DNA of 52,729 nt from Saprospira grandis DSM 2844. GTDB taxonomy: Bacteria > Bacteroidota > Bacteroidia > Chitinophagales > Saprospiraceae. Each line of letters opens with the position of its first letter. Position 1 is the stretch's first letter. Under the pieces are notes generated by a model. That model made no database searches and was not told the origin of the DNA. It saw only the letters and a list, made by a program, of their open reading frames with translations. The stretch is from positions 1 through 52,729 of the forward strand of contig CAMDAB010000009.1 of the NCBI GenBank assembly GCA_945888475.1, read 5' to 3'. The position numbers were made by a program, and so were the translations under genes. Positions 8,708 to 17,851 of this stretch are shown here, one piece after another.

Positions 8708-8823
8708 AAAGACTTTGTTTTGCTCAAAAATAAGGCTATTTTTTTGTAATTGAAAATGAATAATGAGCGTTTAGCACATGTAGTCTATTATATTAAAACC
8801 TATCCGAAAAATGTCGAATGTAA

Positions 8824-8958
8824 AACTGGCTACTGTATACCAACCAAAAACCATTGGCAGTATTACCGGAGTCTATCGGCAAGCTCGAAAAACTTGAACT
8901 TTTAGATTTGTCAAATAGTGCTAATGGCATTAAAATATGGAACAACGGAATGAGTTGA
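8824..8958 (+). pseudogene. Decayed leucine-rich-repeat fragment
   Basis: In one plus-strand frame this stretch reads ...LAVLPESIGKLEKLELLDLSN... and then stops at a TGA (8956-8958). That is one recognisable LRR unit of the LPxxIxxLxxLxxLDLSxN type, with no start codon and a TAA just upstream (8821-8823). Intact secreted LRR proteins lie elsewhere in the window (10589 and 33974), so this is best read as the tail of a lost paralogue. The antisense 60-residue ORF over it is a shadow. Confidence 0.5.
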
Positions 8959-8997
8959 CGGAGTAGCTTAATCATTTTTTAAGTAACCCCCAACCAC

Positions 8998-9070
8998 CTA
9001 TCAAAAACATACTGCAAGTATTCTCCCCTGTATTTACTCAAACCTAATAAATATAAATTCTGCTTGTACA
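8998..9070. repeat. Accessory-island repeat R, copy 1
   Basis: About 73 bases sharing most positions with 10334-10408, including the exact run TATTCTCCCCTGTATTTACT. A shorter third copy starts at 14540. On the minus strand copy 1 can be read as the end of a protein (KYRGEYLQYVFDRW, then a stop), suggesting that the repeats are relic 3' ends of a duplicated gene. Confidence 0.7.
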
Positions 9071-9094
9071 TTTTAATTAAAAAACATATATTTG
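9064..9094 (+). promoter_or_regulatory. Bacteroidota-type promoter (TTG-20-TATATTTG)
   Basis: TATATTTG at 9087-9094 matches the Bacteroidota -7 consensus TAnnTTTG, and a TTG at 9064-9066 lies 20 bases upstream, near the usual -33 spacing. It would drive the short relic peptide at 9138 and the secreted protein at 9284. Confidence 0.5.
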
Positions 9095-9137
9095 TCACGA
9101 AAAATTTTAACTCATTTTATAAACACCAATAACACAG

Positions 9138-9236
9138 ATGGCAGAAGCGCTTCAACTAGACAGCTTGAAAGAAATCACAAAAGCGGATTATGTGAAAGCC
9201 TTTAAAAATAAGGCCGTTTGCTTAAATCAAAACTAA
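9138..9236 (+). pseudogene. Short relic peptide S, copy 1
   Basis: A 32-codon ORF starting MAEALQLDSLKEITKADY and running through AFKNKA before TAA. A clearly related copy at 13319-13420 has the same layout (MAKELNLDYL, stop, EIKKADY, AFKNKA). Both sit a few dozen bases or less upstream of a secreted-protein gene. They look like N-termini of one duplicated gene family whose bodies were lost; a leader peptide is the alternative. No family is recognised. Confidence 0.45.
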
Positions 9237-9283
9237 CCAATTAAAAATACAGGTATCAATCGATACCACTAAATTTTAAATTT

Positions 9284-10204
9284 ATGAAAATATTTGCATG
9301 CTTTATCCTTAGCATTATCTTTCTGACCGGATCAAATATTCATTGCCAAACGCTAGTGGGAATAAGTAGAGATGTTTCTGAATTTATTAAAGCCCCACAA
9401 TCAAATACAGCTAGCCCTTACTCCTACTCAATGGCTAAAGATGATGCCATATATTTATCACTGCTTTATGAGTGGCCTTTGACACTGACACTACCGGAAA
9501 ATGATGTCTATTACAGACCAGCGAATGAATTAGGCCATAAGGATTACATTGCAACGATATTAAGAGAGGAACTTCATAAAAATGATATAAATAATCCAAG
9601 AAGACTTGAAAAAAAAATAAAAAACATTGCATCTAAATTAGATACTTTATATCAGCAAAAAAAAGACTTTGGATGGGTGGGAATACAACTCTCATTTGTT
9701 AAAAATAAAAACAATACAAATTGGGCAATTGATTCTATAAATGGTCAGGCTGGTGATATTGGAATTAAAATTACTTTTGATGAGGCTAAAATACAGTCTG
9801 GAATGGATGCAGATACCGCAAGTATTGACATAACATTGACACAGAAACATCTGACTAAGTTGCATATTAATATTGACAAACTTTCGGAAATTCTAAAAAC
9901 AGAAGCCCCCCTTCTAAATAAAAAAGGTAATAAAATTAAAGGACTCGACTTGTCAAAAATCCACCTTGTGGTGGATAAATTAGTAACAGAAAATGAAATA
10001 CCCACGCAAATAGCCACAATACATTGGTCTCTTATCTTAAAGCGTGAAGTAAATGGCTATGCACTTGATATAAAACCTGAAGTTCTCGGAGAAATACTGC
10101 GTAAACTAAATTATAGTAATGAAAAGGAAATGAATGATTCTTTAATACTTGCTAACCAAAAATTCAAAACGGAATTACTATCCTTGTTTCGCAAATCTCA
10201 ATAA
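9284..10204 (+). CDS. Secreted protein of unknown function
   Basis: A 306-residue protein with a clear signal peptide (MKIFACFILSIIFLTGSNIHC; the cysteine is followed by Q, so either signal peptidase I cleavage or a poor lipobox). The mature part is hydrophilic and Lys/Asn-rich, with a helical Lys-rich stretch (LEKKIKNIASKLDTLYQQKK) around residue 110 and strand-rich central segments. I recognise no domain. It is the first intact gene of the accessory island and follows the candidate promoter at 9064-9094. Start chosen at the ATG that opens the signal peptide. Confidence 0.65.
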   Translation: MKIFACFILSIIFLTGSNIHCQTLVGISRDVSEFIKAPQSNTASPYSYSMAKDDAIYLSLLYEWPLTLTLPENDVYYRPANELGHKDYIATILREELHKNDINNPRRLEKKIKNIASKLDTLYQQKKDFGWVGIQLSFVKNKNNTNWAIDSINGQAGDIGIKITFDEAKIQSGMDADTASIDITLTQKHLTKLHINIDKLSEILKTEAPLLNKKGNKIKGLDLSKIHLVVDKLVTENEIPTQIATIHWSLILKREVNGYALDIKPEVLGEILRKLNYSNEKEMNDSLILANQKFKTELLSLFRKSQ

Positions 10205-10333
10205 TGAAGTAGGTGACGATAAATATTTATTGAATTCATTTATAAAACCATATCCTGGCAAGTAGGTGAAAATATTCACAAAACAAGCGCAACATCTGGA
10301 ATTGAGTGTTTCTATAGAATAATGCTATACCCT

Positions 10334-10408
10334 CCTATCCAAAACATACAGCAAGGTATTCTCCCCTGTATTTACTCTAACCTAGAAAATATAAATTCAG
10401 CTTGTATA
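10334..10408. repeat. Accessory-island repeat R, copy 2
   Basis: Near-copy of 8998-9070, differing at roughly ten positions. It abuts the calpain-like remnant that follows. Confidence 0.7.
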
Positions 10409-10567
10409 ATTCGTGTAGTGCCTTCGCATGCTTATTCTATACAAGCAGTAAATAACACTAATATCATTTTGAGAAATCCGCATGGAGATTTTGGCATAGC
10501 TGGAGCACTTTTAGAAATAAACTGTACTCAACTATGGCAATTTTTTTCAGGACTTGTCATTGTCTAA
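10409..10567 (+). pseudogene. C-terminal remnant of a calpain-like cysteine protease
   Basis: This frame encodes VVPSHAYSIQAV, then IILRNPHGDFG, and ends with a strand resembling the calpain core end (LWQFFSGLVIV). HAYS carries the catalytic histidine and RNPHG the catalytic asparagine of C2 (calpain) peptidases, at the spacing seen in that family. The cysteine-bearing N-terminal subdomain is absent and the frame upstream runs into repeat R2, so this is a truncated relic rather than a working enzyme. An ATG at 10322 opens the frame by chance within the repeat. Confidence 0.55.
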
Positions 10568-10588
10568 CAACAACCTAAAAAATGACCT

Positions 10589-11857
10589 ATGAAATATATA
10601 AAGTATATTGTTTTTTATCTTGTATTTTTTGGAATAGCCAATCAAGCTGCGTTGGGACAAGTATCTGATGAATATAAAAGGGAAATGAATTCTTCATTTT
10701 TTTTAAATCCTGAATTTTTGTTAGATGGTGAATATATTGGTTTTTGTCCAAATCTCAGTTGCAATATAGCGCACATCGAGTTTGCATTACAATATATAAG
10801 AGATAGTATCGCCTCAGATACTTTTGAGTTAAACTGGTTATACATCATTGGATTTAGAAAACAGCAAACCTTATATTATTTAGATTCTTTATTGTCGACA
10901 GGAAAATATAATTTTCCTTCAACAAAAGTATATATCGGAGAAGAGTTTTCTCCATTCCTAAAGAGTATGGCATTGAGTTTTCCTAATCTGATTGAAATAA
11001 CGCAAAAATATTATGATGATATATGGGATTACAATGAAGAGTGGGAAAAATTTTCCACAAAATTAGTTCCTGAAATGTTGGATTTACCTATTGAAAAAAT
11101 GCAGCTTAAAATAAAGGATTTTGAACCACTTTTTGGGAAGTTCATGGAGTTAAAGGACTTGACTATATTGAAATATCCTAATTGGCAAGAGGATAAGAAA
11201 GAATGGAGTTTTCCACCAAATTTGAAGGTATTAAGGTTAGTTAGTTTTGGTTGTATAGATATAGCATTACTAGAAAGCGTTAAAAAACTTGAAAAAATTC
11301 AAGAGTTATCATTTTCTTTTGGATCTGCCTTTAATAGTTGCAGTTCAAATTATTTTGATCAGCTGGCAGATGCTGTACTTGAAAATAAACGCATTAAAAA
11401 GCTGACTTTGGCAAATTCAAGTATATGCGTCCTAAGTAATTGCGACTATAATGATTACACCAGATTAAGATTATCTCCTGGTAAAGCAGATAAAAAAGAT
11501 AGAGATTACAAAAGTTTTAGTTTTTATTTCGATAAACAAGAAATAAGCCCGGATACCCTCCAGTTACTCTCGTTTATTATAGATAGCCTTGTTATTGACT
11601 TTGGAAAAACGCCTAATTTGCGTGTATTAAATCTTTCAGAGAATGTTTTGGAAACTGTTATTTTCAAAAATGCTAAATATGCTAAAATAGAATACTTGAA
11701 TTTTAATTCAACAAACAAAAGGTCTTTAGTTGCCTTGCTCAAAATAGTACTTCCGCTTAAAAAACTGAAAAAACTTTGCGTAAAAGGCCTCTTTAGCAAG
11801 GCCGAAGAAATAGACCTATTAAAAAAGCTGCTACCCTATTGCGAAATAGAAAGTTGA
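10589..11857 (+). CDS. Secreted leucine-rich-repeat-like protein
   Basis: A 422-residue protein with signal peptide (MKYIKYIVFYLVFFGIANQ, then AALGQ). From about residue 165 it shows irregular LRR units: FMELKDLTILKYPNW, PNLKVLRLVSF, LEKIQELSFSF, NKRIKKLTLANS, TPNLRVLNLSEN, KIEYLNFNST, LKKLKKLCVKG. The N-terminal 150 residues match nothing I know. LRR proteins bind protein partners, so an adhesion or recognition role outside the cell is possible but is inference. No T9SS sorting domain is seen at the C-terminus. It lies 21 bases after the calpain remnant. Confidence 0.65.
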   Translation: MKYIKYIVFYLVFFGIANQAALGQVSDEYKREMNSSFFLNPEFLLDGEYIGFCPNLSCNIAHIEFALQYIRDSIASDTFELNWLYIIGFRKQQTLYYLDSLLSTGKYNFPSTKVYIGEEFSPFLKSMALSFPNLIEITQKYYDDIWDYNEEWEKFSTKLVPEMLDLPIEKMQLKIKDFEPLFGKFMELKDLTILKYPNWQEDKKEWSFPPNLKVLRLVSFGCIDIALLESVKKLEKIQELSFSFGSAFNSCSSNYFDQLADAVLENKRIKKLTLANSSICVLSNCDYNDYTRLRLSPGKADKKDRDYKSFSFYFDKQEISPDTLQLLSFIIDSLVIDFGKTPNLRVLNLSENVLETVIFKNAKYAKIEYLNFNSTNKRSLVALLKIVLPLKKLKKLCVKGLFSKAEEIDLLKKLLPYCEIES

Positions 11858-12029
11858 GCATAGGTGAATATAAAGAACCCAAACTTCTAAATCAATAAAA
11901 GCATTTTAGTATAAGTATCAGATTTTTTTTATTCAGCATTTTTTCATTTGTTCTTCTATCTTCTCGTGGTTCTAAAAAAGAGGATTGAGAAAAAAGAAGT
12001 GCTATGCCCCCTAAAATAAAACTTTAATA

Positions 12030-13130
12030 ATGACACAACGCTTTTATAAAATATTGCAATTTGGGATTTTATGCTCATTTTTCTTTAATTCCTGTAGCTA
12101 CAGCCCCGATATGATTGAACCTGGCAATTGGGTCTCAGTCGATGAGCATCAGTATTTTTACTTTAAAAATGCAGAAGGACTTGTATGGAAAATGCCATTT
12201 CCGATTTTATTCCAAGACAGTAGCAATTCTTTATATGCATCACCGATATTTTTAAAAAAAGAAATGAAAGGCAGTAAAACGCAACTTCCTTTCTTCTACA
12301 AAATGTCATATACGGAATTTTGGAGATATAGTATGAGTAAAGCTCCCGCAACCCTGTTTTGGGACGATAGGTTATACCTTGCCAATGATTTAGACTTTGC
12401 GCACAATATAGATAGCTTTGCTTATCTAAGTTTGGAACGCATTGAAGATTACAATGCAAGGGAAAAGACTTTTTATGCCGTTTTTAAAGACTATGATAAT
12501 GGCAAGGTGCATAAGGTTTTATACAAAAAAAATGTTGATGAACCTCGCTCAGAGACTGCCGCACGGACGGCGAAAAGTGAAGTCGGAGTTTGGCAGGCTA
12601 AAATAGGAAATTTACATTATGAGTGTTTTAACAGTGATGAACAAACCTTGATTTTTGAGCATAATTCAATTGACAAAAAATGGAAATTTGCGCGTTGTAA
12701 TTATATAAAGACTTGGCCTTCTGCTAACTTTAAATACATTTACAAACTCAACCCAAATGATAAAAGGGATACGATTGAGATTTCGTTGTGGAGCGTAAAA
12801 AGCAATAGCGAAAAGGAAACGACATTTTATGCGCTGAATAAAAAAAAGGAAATTAAGTTTACAAAACAAAAGTTGAGCTTGGGTAAGAATGACTTAGACA
12901 GCAAAATAAAGGTTATTGCTGAGTCTTTGAATATTGATACCAAGCTATTTCATTCTTATATGTCGAAAGACAGTTTTAATTATAAGGCAGAACACGAGCA
13001 TAATAAGTTTATAGTATCTCCTGCCCAAAATTTTTGTATGCGCCTTTACCCTTCAGATAGTTTTAAGATTACAGCTTCGGATTTATACTTTGGGGGGACG
13101 ATGGAAACAATTTTTGATCTTAGGGACTAA
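12030..13130 (+). CDS. Putative lipoprotein of unknown function
   Basis: A 366-residue protein with a lipoprotein signal peptide: a basic start, a hydrophobic stretch, and a lipobox-like FFNSC with the cysteine at about residue 22, followed by SYSPDMIEPGNW. Bacteroidota lipoproteins of this kind are usually inner-leaflet or surface-exposed outer-membrane proteins. The body is rich in aromatic residues, with many Y/F-K-F strand patterns suggesting a beta-sandwich. I recognise no domain. It is separated by about 170 bases from the LRR gene upstream and by gene debris from the next lipoprotein. Confidence 0.6.
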   Translation: MTQRFYKILQFGILCSFFFNSCSYSPDMIEPGNWVSVDEHQYFYFKNAEGLVWKMPFPILFQDSSNSLYASPIFLKKEMKGSKTQLPFFYKMSYTEFWRYSMSKAPATLFWDDRLYLANDLDFAHNIDSFAYLSLERIEDYNAREKTFYAVFKDYDNGKVHKVLYKKNVDEPRSETAARTAKSEVGVWQAKIGNLHYECFNSDEQTLIFEHNSIDKKWKFARCNYIKTWPSANFKYIYKLNPNDKRDTIEISLWSVKSNSEKETTFYALNKKKEIKFTKQKLSLGKNDLDSKIKVIAESLNIDTKLFHSYMSKDSFNYKAEHEHNKFIVSPAQNFCMRLYPSDSFKITASDLYFGGTMETIFDLRD

Positions 13131-13318
13131 TGTATAACCTTCGCCCCTCACTACTTATGTTGTAGCCTGGGGCTAACCTTTTTATATTAAACTGCATGAA
13201 GCAGGGCAGTGAAAAATGAGGGGCAATGGCTGATGGATTGTAGCGGAGGGCATAAAAAAGTAATTTTCATTTATTTAGTTTATGGTCAATTATTTATATT
13301 TTAAAAACACCCAAACAA

Positions 13319-13420
13319 ATGGCAAAGGAATTAAATTTAGATTACCTTTAGGAGATAAAAAAAGCGGATTATACAAAAGCCTTTAAAAATAAGGCCATTT
13401 GGAAAAAGCAAAAGCAGTAA
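13319..13420 (+). pseudogene. Short relic peptide S, copy 2, with internal stop
   Basis: Reads MAKELNLDYL, TAG (13349-13351), then EIKKADYTKAFKNKA and a TAA at 13418-13420. It aligns residue for residue with the peptide at 9138-9236. The in-frame TAG marks it as decayed. It ends five bases before the ATG of the next lipoprotein gene. Confidence 0.45.
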
Positions 13421-13425
13421 CAGTT

Positions 13426-14535
13426 ATGAAATATTTTTTAACATTTATTCTTACGGTTTCATTCCTTTACATTAACTGTACAGGGACTAATACTAATAAC
13501 CAAAACTCCAAAGATTCGGCCATTGATAACAATATAGGCCATCGCTACACACTACTCGGCGATTTCAATGGAGATGGGCAACTAGACACGCTCATAGAGT
13601 CTTATCAGCATAAACAGACAAATCAGGAAATACCAAAACTTAAAATAGAAGCAAGACTCAACAAAGAAGTCATCACCCAAATTATGGCTCAAGAACCTAA
13701 AACTTCTTTGATTTCTAAAAATAATACGATTTCAAACTACCTTATCAGTGCGGAGCCTCAACAATTAGGACTAGCCCATTTAAAAAATGAAGGAGATCTC
13801 AATGGGGATGGCGCTGACGATATAAGCTATGTTGTATTATGGGCAGATATGTCTAGTTTAAACAAATGTCATTTGCTTTCTTGGAATGGTAAAAATTGGG
13901 TTGAACTTAGTAAGTTTGATATTAGAGACGATATGCTCGCTCCACTACCCACAGAAAAAGAAGAACCTGTTACAAATAATTTTATTCAAAAATTAGATAG
14001 TAATTTGCTTAGAATTCATTGGGTTAATGAAGAAGGCTTGGAAGAGTTTAGTATGGTCAACCTAAAAACAGCGAAAAAAATACCTGCCAATAATATTCCG
14101 CTAGACGATCGTTTTGTTATTATTGGAGACTCTATCAACATTCCTTCTTTTGAGCTTAATTTTGATTTGAGCTCGGAAATAGACAAATTACTGAATAGCA
14201 AAAAAGAAAGCTTGATGCTACAAATTGATTTGAGTGCTAAGCCTTTGGCTAATCTCAGCACTAGTCAAAAGAACTACTATGACGATGAAATGGATCAAAT
14301 TAAACTTGGTTCCTTTACTTTTGAACTTTATAAGGATGGAAAATTTATTTTTGCCAACAAAAAAATAAGTAGAGCGGCTTTTGAATCCATTCAAAATTTG
14401 AATTTCGATGTCACTATAAATTGTTTTAGTGGTAGAAAATCCTCAGACCTGAATTTATTCAAGATAGATTATGTAGGTGAAAAAATTCTTAATTTGAATG
14501 CTAAACCTACTAAAGTTTCCGGTAGATTATTGTAA
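13426..14535 (+). CDS. Putative lipoprotein with EF-hand/FG-GAP-like calcium motifs
   Basis: A 369-residue protein. The ATG at 13426 opens a lipoprotein signal peptide (MKYFLTFILTVSFLYINC, cysteine at 18), which is preferred over a TTG nine codons upstream that overlaps the relic peptide. Two DxNxDG loops, GDFNGDGQLDT (near residue 45) and GDLNGDGADDI (near 125), match the calcium-binding loops of FG-GAP/EF-hand-type repeats. The rest is unrecognised. Surface location is inferred from the signal. It is the last gene of the accessory island. Confidence 0.62.
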   Translation: MKYFLTFILTVSFLYINCTGTNTNNQNSKDSAIDNNIGHRYTLLGDFNGDGQLDTLIESYQHKQTNQEIPKLKIEARLNKEVITQIMAQEPKTSLISKNNTISNYLISAEPQQLGLAHLKNEGDLNGDGADDISYVVLWADMSSLNKCHLLSWNGKNWVELSKFDIRDDMLAPLPTEKEEPVTNNFIQKLDSNLLRIHWVNEEGLEEFSMVNLKTAKKIPANNIPLDDRFVIIGDSINIPSFELNFDLSSEIDKLLNSKKESLMLQIDLSAKPLANLSTSQKNYYDDEMDQIKLGSFTFELYKDGKFIFANKKISRAAFESIQNLNFDVTINCFSGRKSSDLNLFKIDYVGEKILNLNAKPTKVSGRLL

Positions 14536-14539
14536 TCAG

Positions 14540-14571
14540 CTATCAAAAAACATACAGCAAGGCATTCACTG
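14540..14571. repeat. Accessory-island repeat R, partial copy 3
   Basis: CTATCAAAAAACATACAGCA and the following AGGCATTC match the first third of the copies at 8998 and 10334, then the similarity ends. It directly follows the stop codon of the lipoprotein gene. Confidence 0.55.
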
Positions 14572-14774
14572 CATATTCAACACTTCATTTCCTGCCCAAG
14601 GATTATCGAAGATATAGTATACATTACTATTGATTTTATCCACTCAATTAAAGTTGGAATTAAAACTTATGTTCGCTAATTCCAAAACTAAAAATAAAAC
14701 ATTTGCAAGTTAGGGATTTTGAAATTCAGTTGCAATTTTTATTTTTTTGGTTCTGACCCCTTTAAAAATTTAAA

Positions 14775-14800
14775 AGGCAGCCCGAATTTTCGGACTGCCT
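14775..14800 (-). terminator. Rho-independent terminator of gcvP
   Basis: In the minus-strand transcript AGGCAGUCCGAA pairs with UUCGGGCUGCCU (one G-U pair), followed by a U-rich run (UUUUAAAUUUUU). It lies about 30 bases after the gcvP stop. Confidence 0.75.
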
Positions 14801-14832
14801 ATAAAATTATGATTTATCTTTTTAATCTAAAA

Positions 14833-17751
14833 TCAATTTGCCGGCTCAGTGGCATAAGACTCAATTGGAGGACATACACAGACAAGGTTTTTATCTCCGT
14901 AAGCACCATCTACTCTACCAACAGTAGCCCAAAACTTATTATTGCGCACCCATGCTAGCGGGAAAGCAGCTTTTTCGCGACTATAAGGTTTGTTCCAGTT
15001 ATCCGCTGTAATTTGGGCAAGCGTATGCGGAGCATTAACCAATACATTATCCTTCTGATCTGCTGTTCCATTGGCAATTTCTTCAATTTCAGCTCTGATT
15101 TGTAGCAAAGCATCGCAGAAACGGTCCAATTCGGCCTTATCTTCCGATTCGGTAGGCTCTATCATAACCGTACCAGCTACTGGGAAAGAAAGCGTAGGCG
15201 CATGGAAACCATAGTCCATGAGACGCTTGGCAACATCCTCGGCCGAAACATTGTATTTTTTAAAGCCGCGTAAATCCAGAATCAATTCGTGTGCAGCGCG
15301 ACCTTTTTCACCTGTATATAAAACATCGTAAGCATCACCTAGACTAGCTTTGATGTAATTGGCATTCAAAATAGCATATTCTGTTGAAAGTCGGCAACCT
15401 ACAGCACCGAGCATTTTGATATAGGCATATGAAATCAGCAAAATAGATGCAGAACCCCAAGGCGCCGCCGAAACAGCATGAATACCTTTTTCGCCGCCTA
15501 CACCACTTACCATGGTATGATTTGGAAGGAAGGGCTTAAGTTTATCGTTCACGCAGATGGGACCCATGCCAGGACCACCACCACCGTGCGGAATTGCAAA
15601 AGTTTTGTGTAAATTAAGGTGACATACATCGGCACCTATAAGGCCCGGCGAGGTAAGACCTACCTGAGCGTTCATGTTGGCACCATCCATGTAAACAAGA
15701 CCACCATTGTCGTGAATTGTCTGACAGATTTCTCTGATTGCAGTTTCAAACACGCCGTGCGTAGATGGATAAGTTACCATCAGACAGCTGAGATTTTGCT
15801 TGTATTGTTCTGCCTTATTTTTCAAATCGTCAAAATCAATATTTCCTTTCTCGTCGCAGGCAATAACAACAACCTGCATACCAGCCATAACAGCCGAAGC
15901 AGGATTGGTCCCATGCGCAGAAGATGGAATGAGCGCTATATCGCGTTGCGTATGGCCATTTGCCAGGTGATATGCTCTGATAGCCAAAAGACCACTGTAT
16001 TCACCCTGTGCACCAGAGTTAGACTGCAAAGAACAAGCGGTAAATCCGGTTACTTCGCAGAGATACTCCTCAAGTTCTGAAATGATCTGATGATAACCTG
16101 CTGCCTGATCGGCAGGAACAAAGGGATGCAAGGCACTGAATTCATCCCAGGTTACGGGAATTAATTCTGTGGCAGCATTCAGTTTCATGGTGCAGGAGCC
16201 GAGCGAAATCATTGAATGCACCAATGAAAGGTCTTTGCTCTCGAGGCTTTTGATGTAGCGCATCATGAGACTTTCTGACTGATATTTTACAAATACATCG
16301 TGCTGCAGATATTTGCTTTGACGCTGCAAAGCAACTGGAGCGGAAATGGCTGCAGAAAAAACAGATGCATGTCTCTGCTCTAAGGCTTCTGCACTGTGAC
16401 CATCCTTACCTTTTAATGTGGCAAACACAGCAAGTATAGCAGCTACGTCTTCAATCGAGCTTGTTTCATCCAGTGTAACTTGTGCAAATTTCTTGTATGG
16501 ATAGTAGAAATTGATACCAGCATTCAAAGCCGCAGAATTGAGTGCAGTTTGTGCATTTTCATCAGCTAAGTCAATTCTTAATGTGTCGAAAAAGTGACGG
16601 TTTGTCTGAATATAACCGAGTGCTTTCAATTCAGCATCCAAAACCTGCGCCAAGCGATGAATGCGTGTTGCAATGCCTTTGATGCCTTCGTAGCCATGAT
16701 AAACCGCATACATTGCAGCAATGTTGGCGAGCAATGCCTGGGCTGTACAAATATTTGAAGTTGCTTTTTCGCGACGGATGTGTTGTTCACGTGTCTGCAA
16801 AGCCATACGTAGGGCACGGTTGCCATGCGTATCGACAGAAACACCGATAATACGGCCCGGAATGTGACGTACATGCTCCTCTTTGCAGGCAAAAAATGCA
16901 GCATGAGGTCCACCAAAGCCCATAGGCACGCCAAAACGCTGTGAATTACCCAAAACTACGTCGGCTCCCCATTCGCCGGGAGGTGTCAGCAAAGCTAGAC
17001 TCATAATATCAGCAGCAACAGCTACAAAAACTCCGGCGGCTTTTGCACGTTCTACAACTTCGCGGTAATCTTCAACAGCACCATCTTCCCCGGGATATTG
17101 CAGAAGGACTCCGTAAACATCCTGGTTAAAGATCATTTCATGAGGATCGGCCACAATTACTTTGATACCAAGAGGTTCGGCTCTGGTAACCAAAACATCG
17201 AGTGTATGTATGAATACATTTTTAGAAACTAAAAAATGCGTAACTGGTTCGTCCTTTGGTCTTTTGTTGCGAAGTCCGTAAAACATGGTCATTGCTTCGG
17301 CAGCTGCTGTAGCTTCATCCAAAAGTGACCCATTGGCAACTGGTAAACCGGTCATATCACAAACCATTGTCTGGTAATTGAGCAGCGACTCCAAACGTCC
17401 TTGCGCAATCTCGGCCTGATAGGGTGTATATTGGGTATACCAACCTGGATTCTGAAAAATATTTCTTAAAATTACGGATGGTGTTATTGTACCATGATAA
17501 CCCTGACCAATATAGGTTTTGAACAATCTGTTCTTGGCAGCAGTTTTCTTCAATTCCTGAAGATATTCAAATTCAGATTGTGCAGCAGGCAAATCGAGCT
17601 CTGCCTGCATTCTTATTTGTGCAGGAATGGTTTCATCGATAAGCTGACTAAGAGAATCGACGCCGATTGACTGCAACATTTCTTTTAGCTCAGCTGAATT
17701 TGGGCCAATATGTCTGTTGACAAAACGGTCCGGATGTTGAAAAACTGACAT
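14833..17751 (-). CDS. gcvP: Glycine dehydrogenase (decarboxylating), glycine cleavage P-protein
   Basis: Full-length fused P-protein of 972 residues. It decarboxylates glycine with PLP and passes the aminomethyl group to the lipoyl H-protein. The N-terminal half begins FVNRHIGPN, a P-protein hallmark, and contains the YTPYQAEIAQGRLE segment. The C-terminal half holds the PLP lysine in NLHKTFAIPHGGGGPG (about K716). Both halves are intact and the length matches single-chain enzymes. The other cleavage genes (gcvT, gcvH) are not nearby. An inverted repeat about 100 bases upstream (17852-17873) may be regulatory; I see no glycine riboswitch. Confidence 0.95.
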   Translation of the reverse strand: MSVFQHPDRFVNRHIGPNSAELKEMLQSIGVDSLSQLIDETIPAQIRMQAELDLPAAQSEFEYLQELKKTAAKNRLFKTYIGQGYHGTITPSVILRNIFQNPGWYTQYTPYQAEIAQGRLESLLNYQTMVCDMTGLPVANGSLLDEATAAAEAMTMFYGLRNKRPKDEPVTHFLVSKNVFIHTLDVLVTRAEPLGIKVIVADPHEMIFNQDVYGVLLQYPGEDGAVEDYREVVERAKAAGVFVAVAADIMSLALLTPPGEWGADVVLGNSQRFGVPMGFGGPHAAFFACKEEHVRHIPGRIIGVSVDTHGNRALRMALQTREQHIRREKATSNICTAQALLANIAAMYAVYHGYEGIKGIATRIHRLAQVLDAELKALGYIQTNRHFFDTLRIDLADENAQTALNSAALNAGINFYYPYKKFAQVTLDETSSIEDVAAILAVFATLKGKDGHSAEALEQRHASVFSAAISAPVALQRQSKYLQHDVFVKYQSESLMMRYIKSLESKDLSLVHSMISLGSCTMKLNAATELIPVTWDEFSALHPFVPADQAAGYHQIISELEEYLCEVTGFTACSLQSNSGAQGEYSGLLAIRAYHLANGHTQRDIALIPSSAHGTNPASAVMAGMQVVVIACDEKGNIDFDDLKNKAEQYKQNLSCLMVTYPSTHGVFETAIREICQTIHDNGGLVYMDGANMNAQVGLTSPGLIGADVCHLNLHKTFAIPHGGGGPGMGPICVNDKLKPFLPNHTMVSGVGGEKGIHAVSAAPWGSASILLISYAYIKMLGAVGCRLSTEYAILNANYIKASLGDAYDVLYTGEKGRAAHELILDLRGFKKYNVSAEDVAKRLMDYGFHAPTLSFPVAGTVMIEPTESEDKAELDRFCDALLQIRAEIEEIANGTADQKDNVLVNAPHTLAQITADNWNKPYSREKAAFPLAWVRNNKFWATVGRVDGAYGDKNLVCVCPPIESYATEPAN

Positions 17752-17851
17752 GTGTTTTTACTGATTTGATGTTAAGTAGTTGATTTTTAACCTTTAATCG
17801 GAAGTAAATTAATATTCCGAGCATCTGCTTCGTAAATCGCTTTGTTTCGCA

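Noticed and set aside
8793-8975. A 60-residue minus-strand ORF after the M1 peptidase start
   Set aside because: The opposite strand reads as a leucine-rich repeat fragment, which explains the open frame.
10322-10567. Intact 81-residue gene
   Set aside because: Its first 29 codons are repeat R2 and the rest is a truncated calpain end, so a remnant explains it better.
13142-13223. GCCCCTCA ... TGAGGGGC inverted repeat as a terminator or transposon end
   Set aside because: The arms are only eight bases and about 65 bases apart, with no T-run, target duplication or transposase.
15619-16080. A 153-residue ORF antisense to gcvP
   Set aside because: It lies wholly inside a well-supported gene and shows no recognisable domain or start signal.
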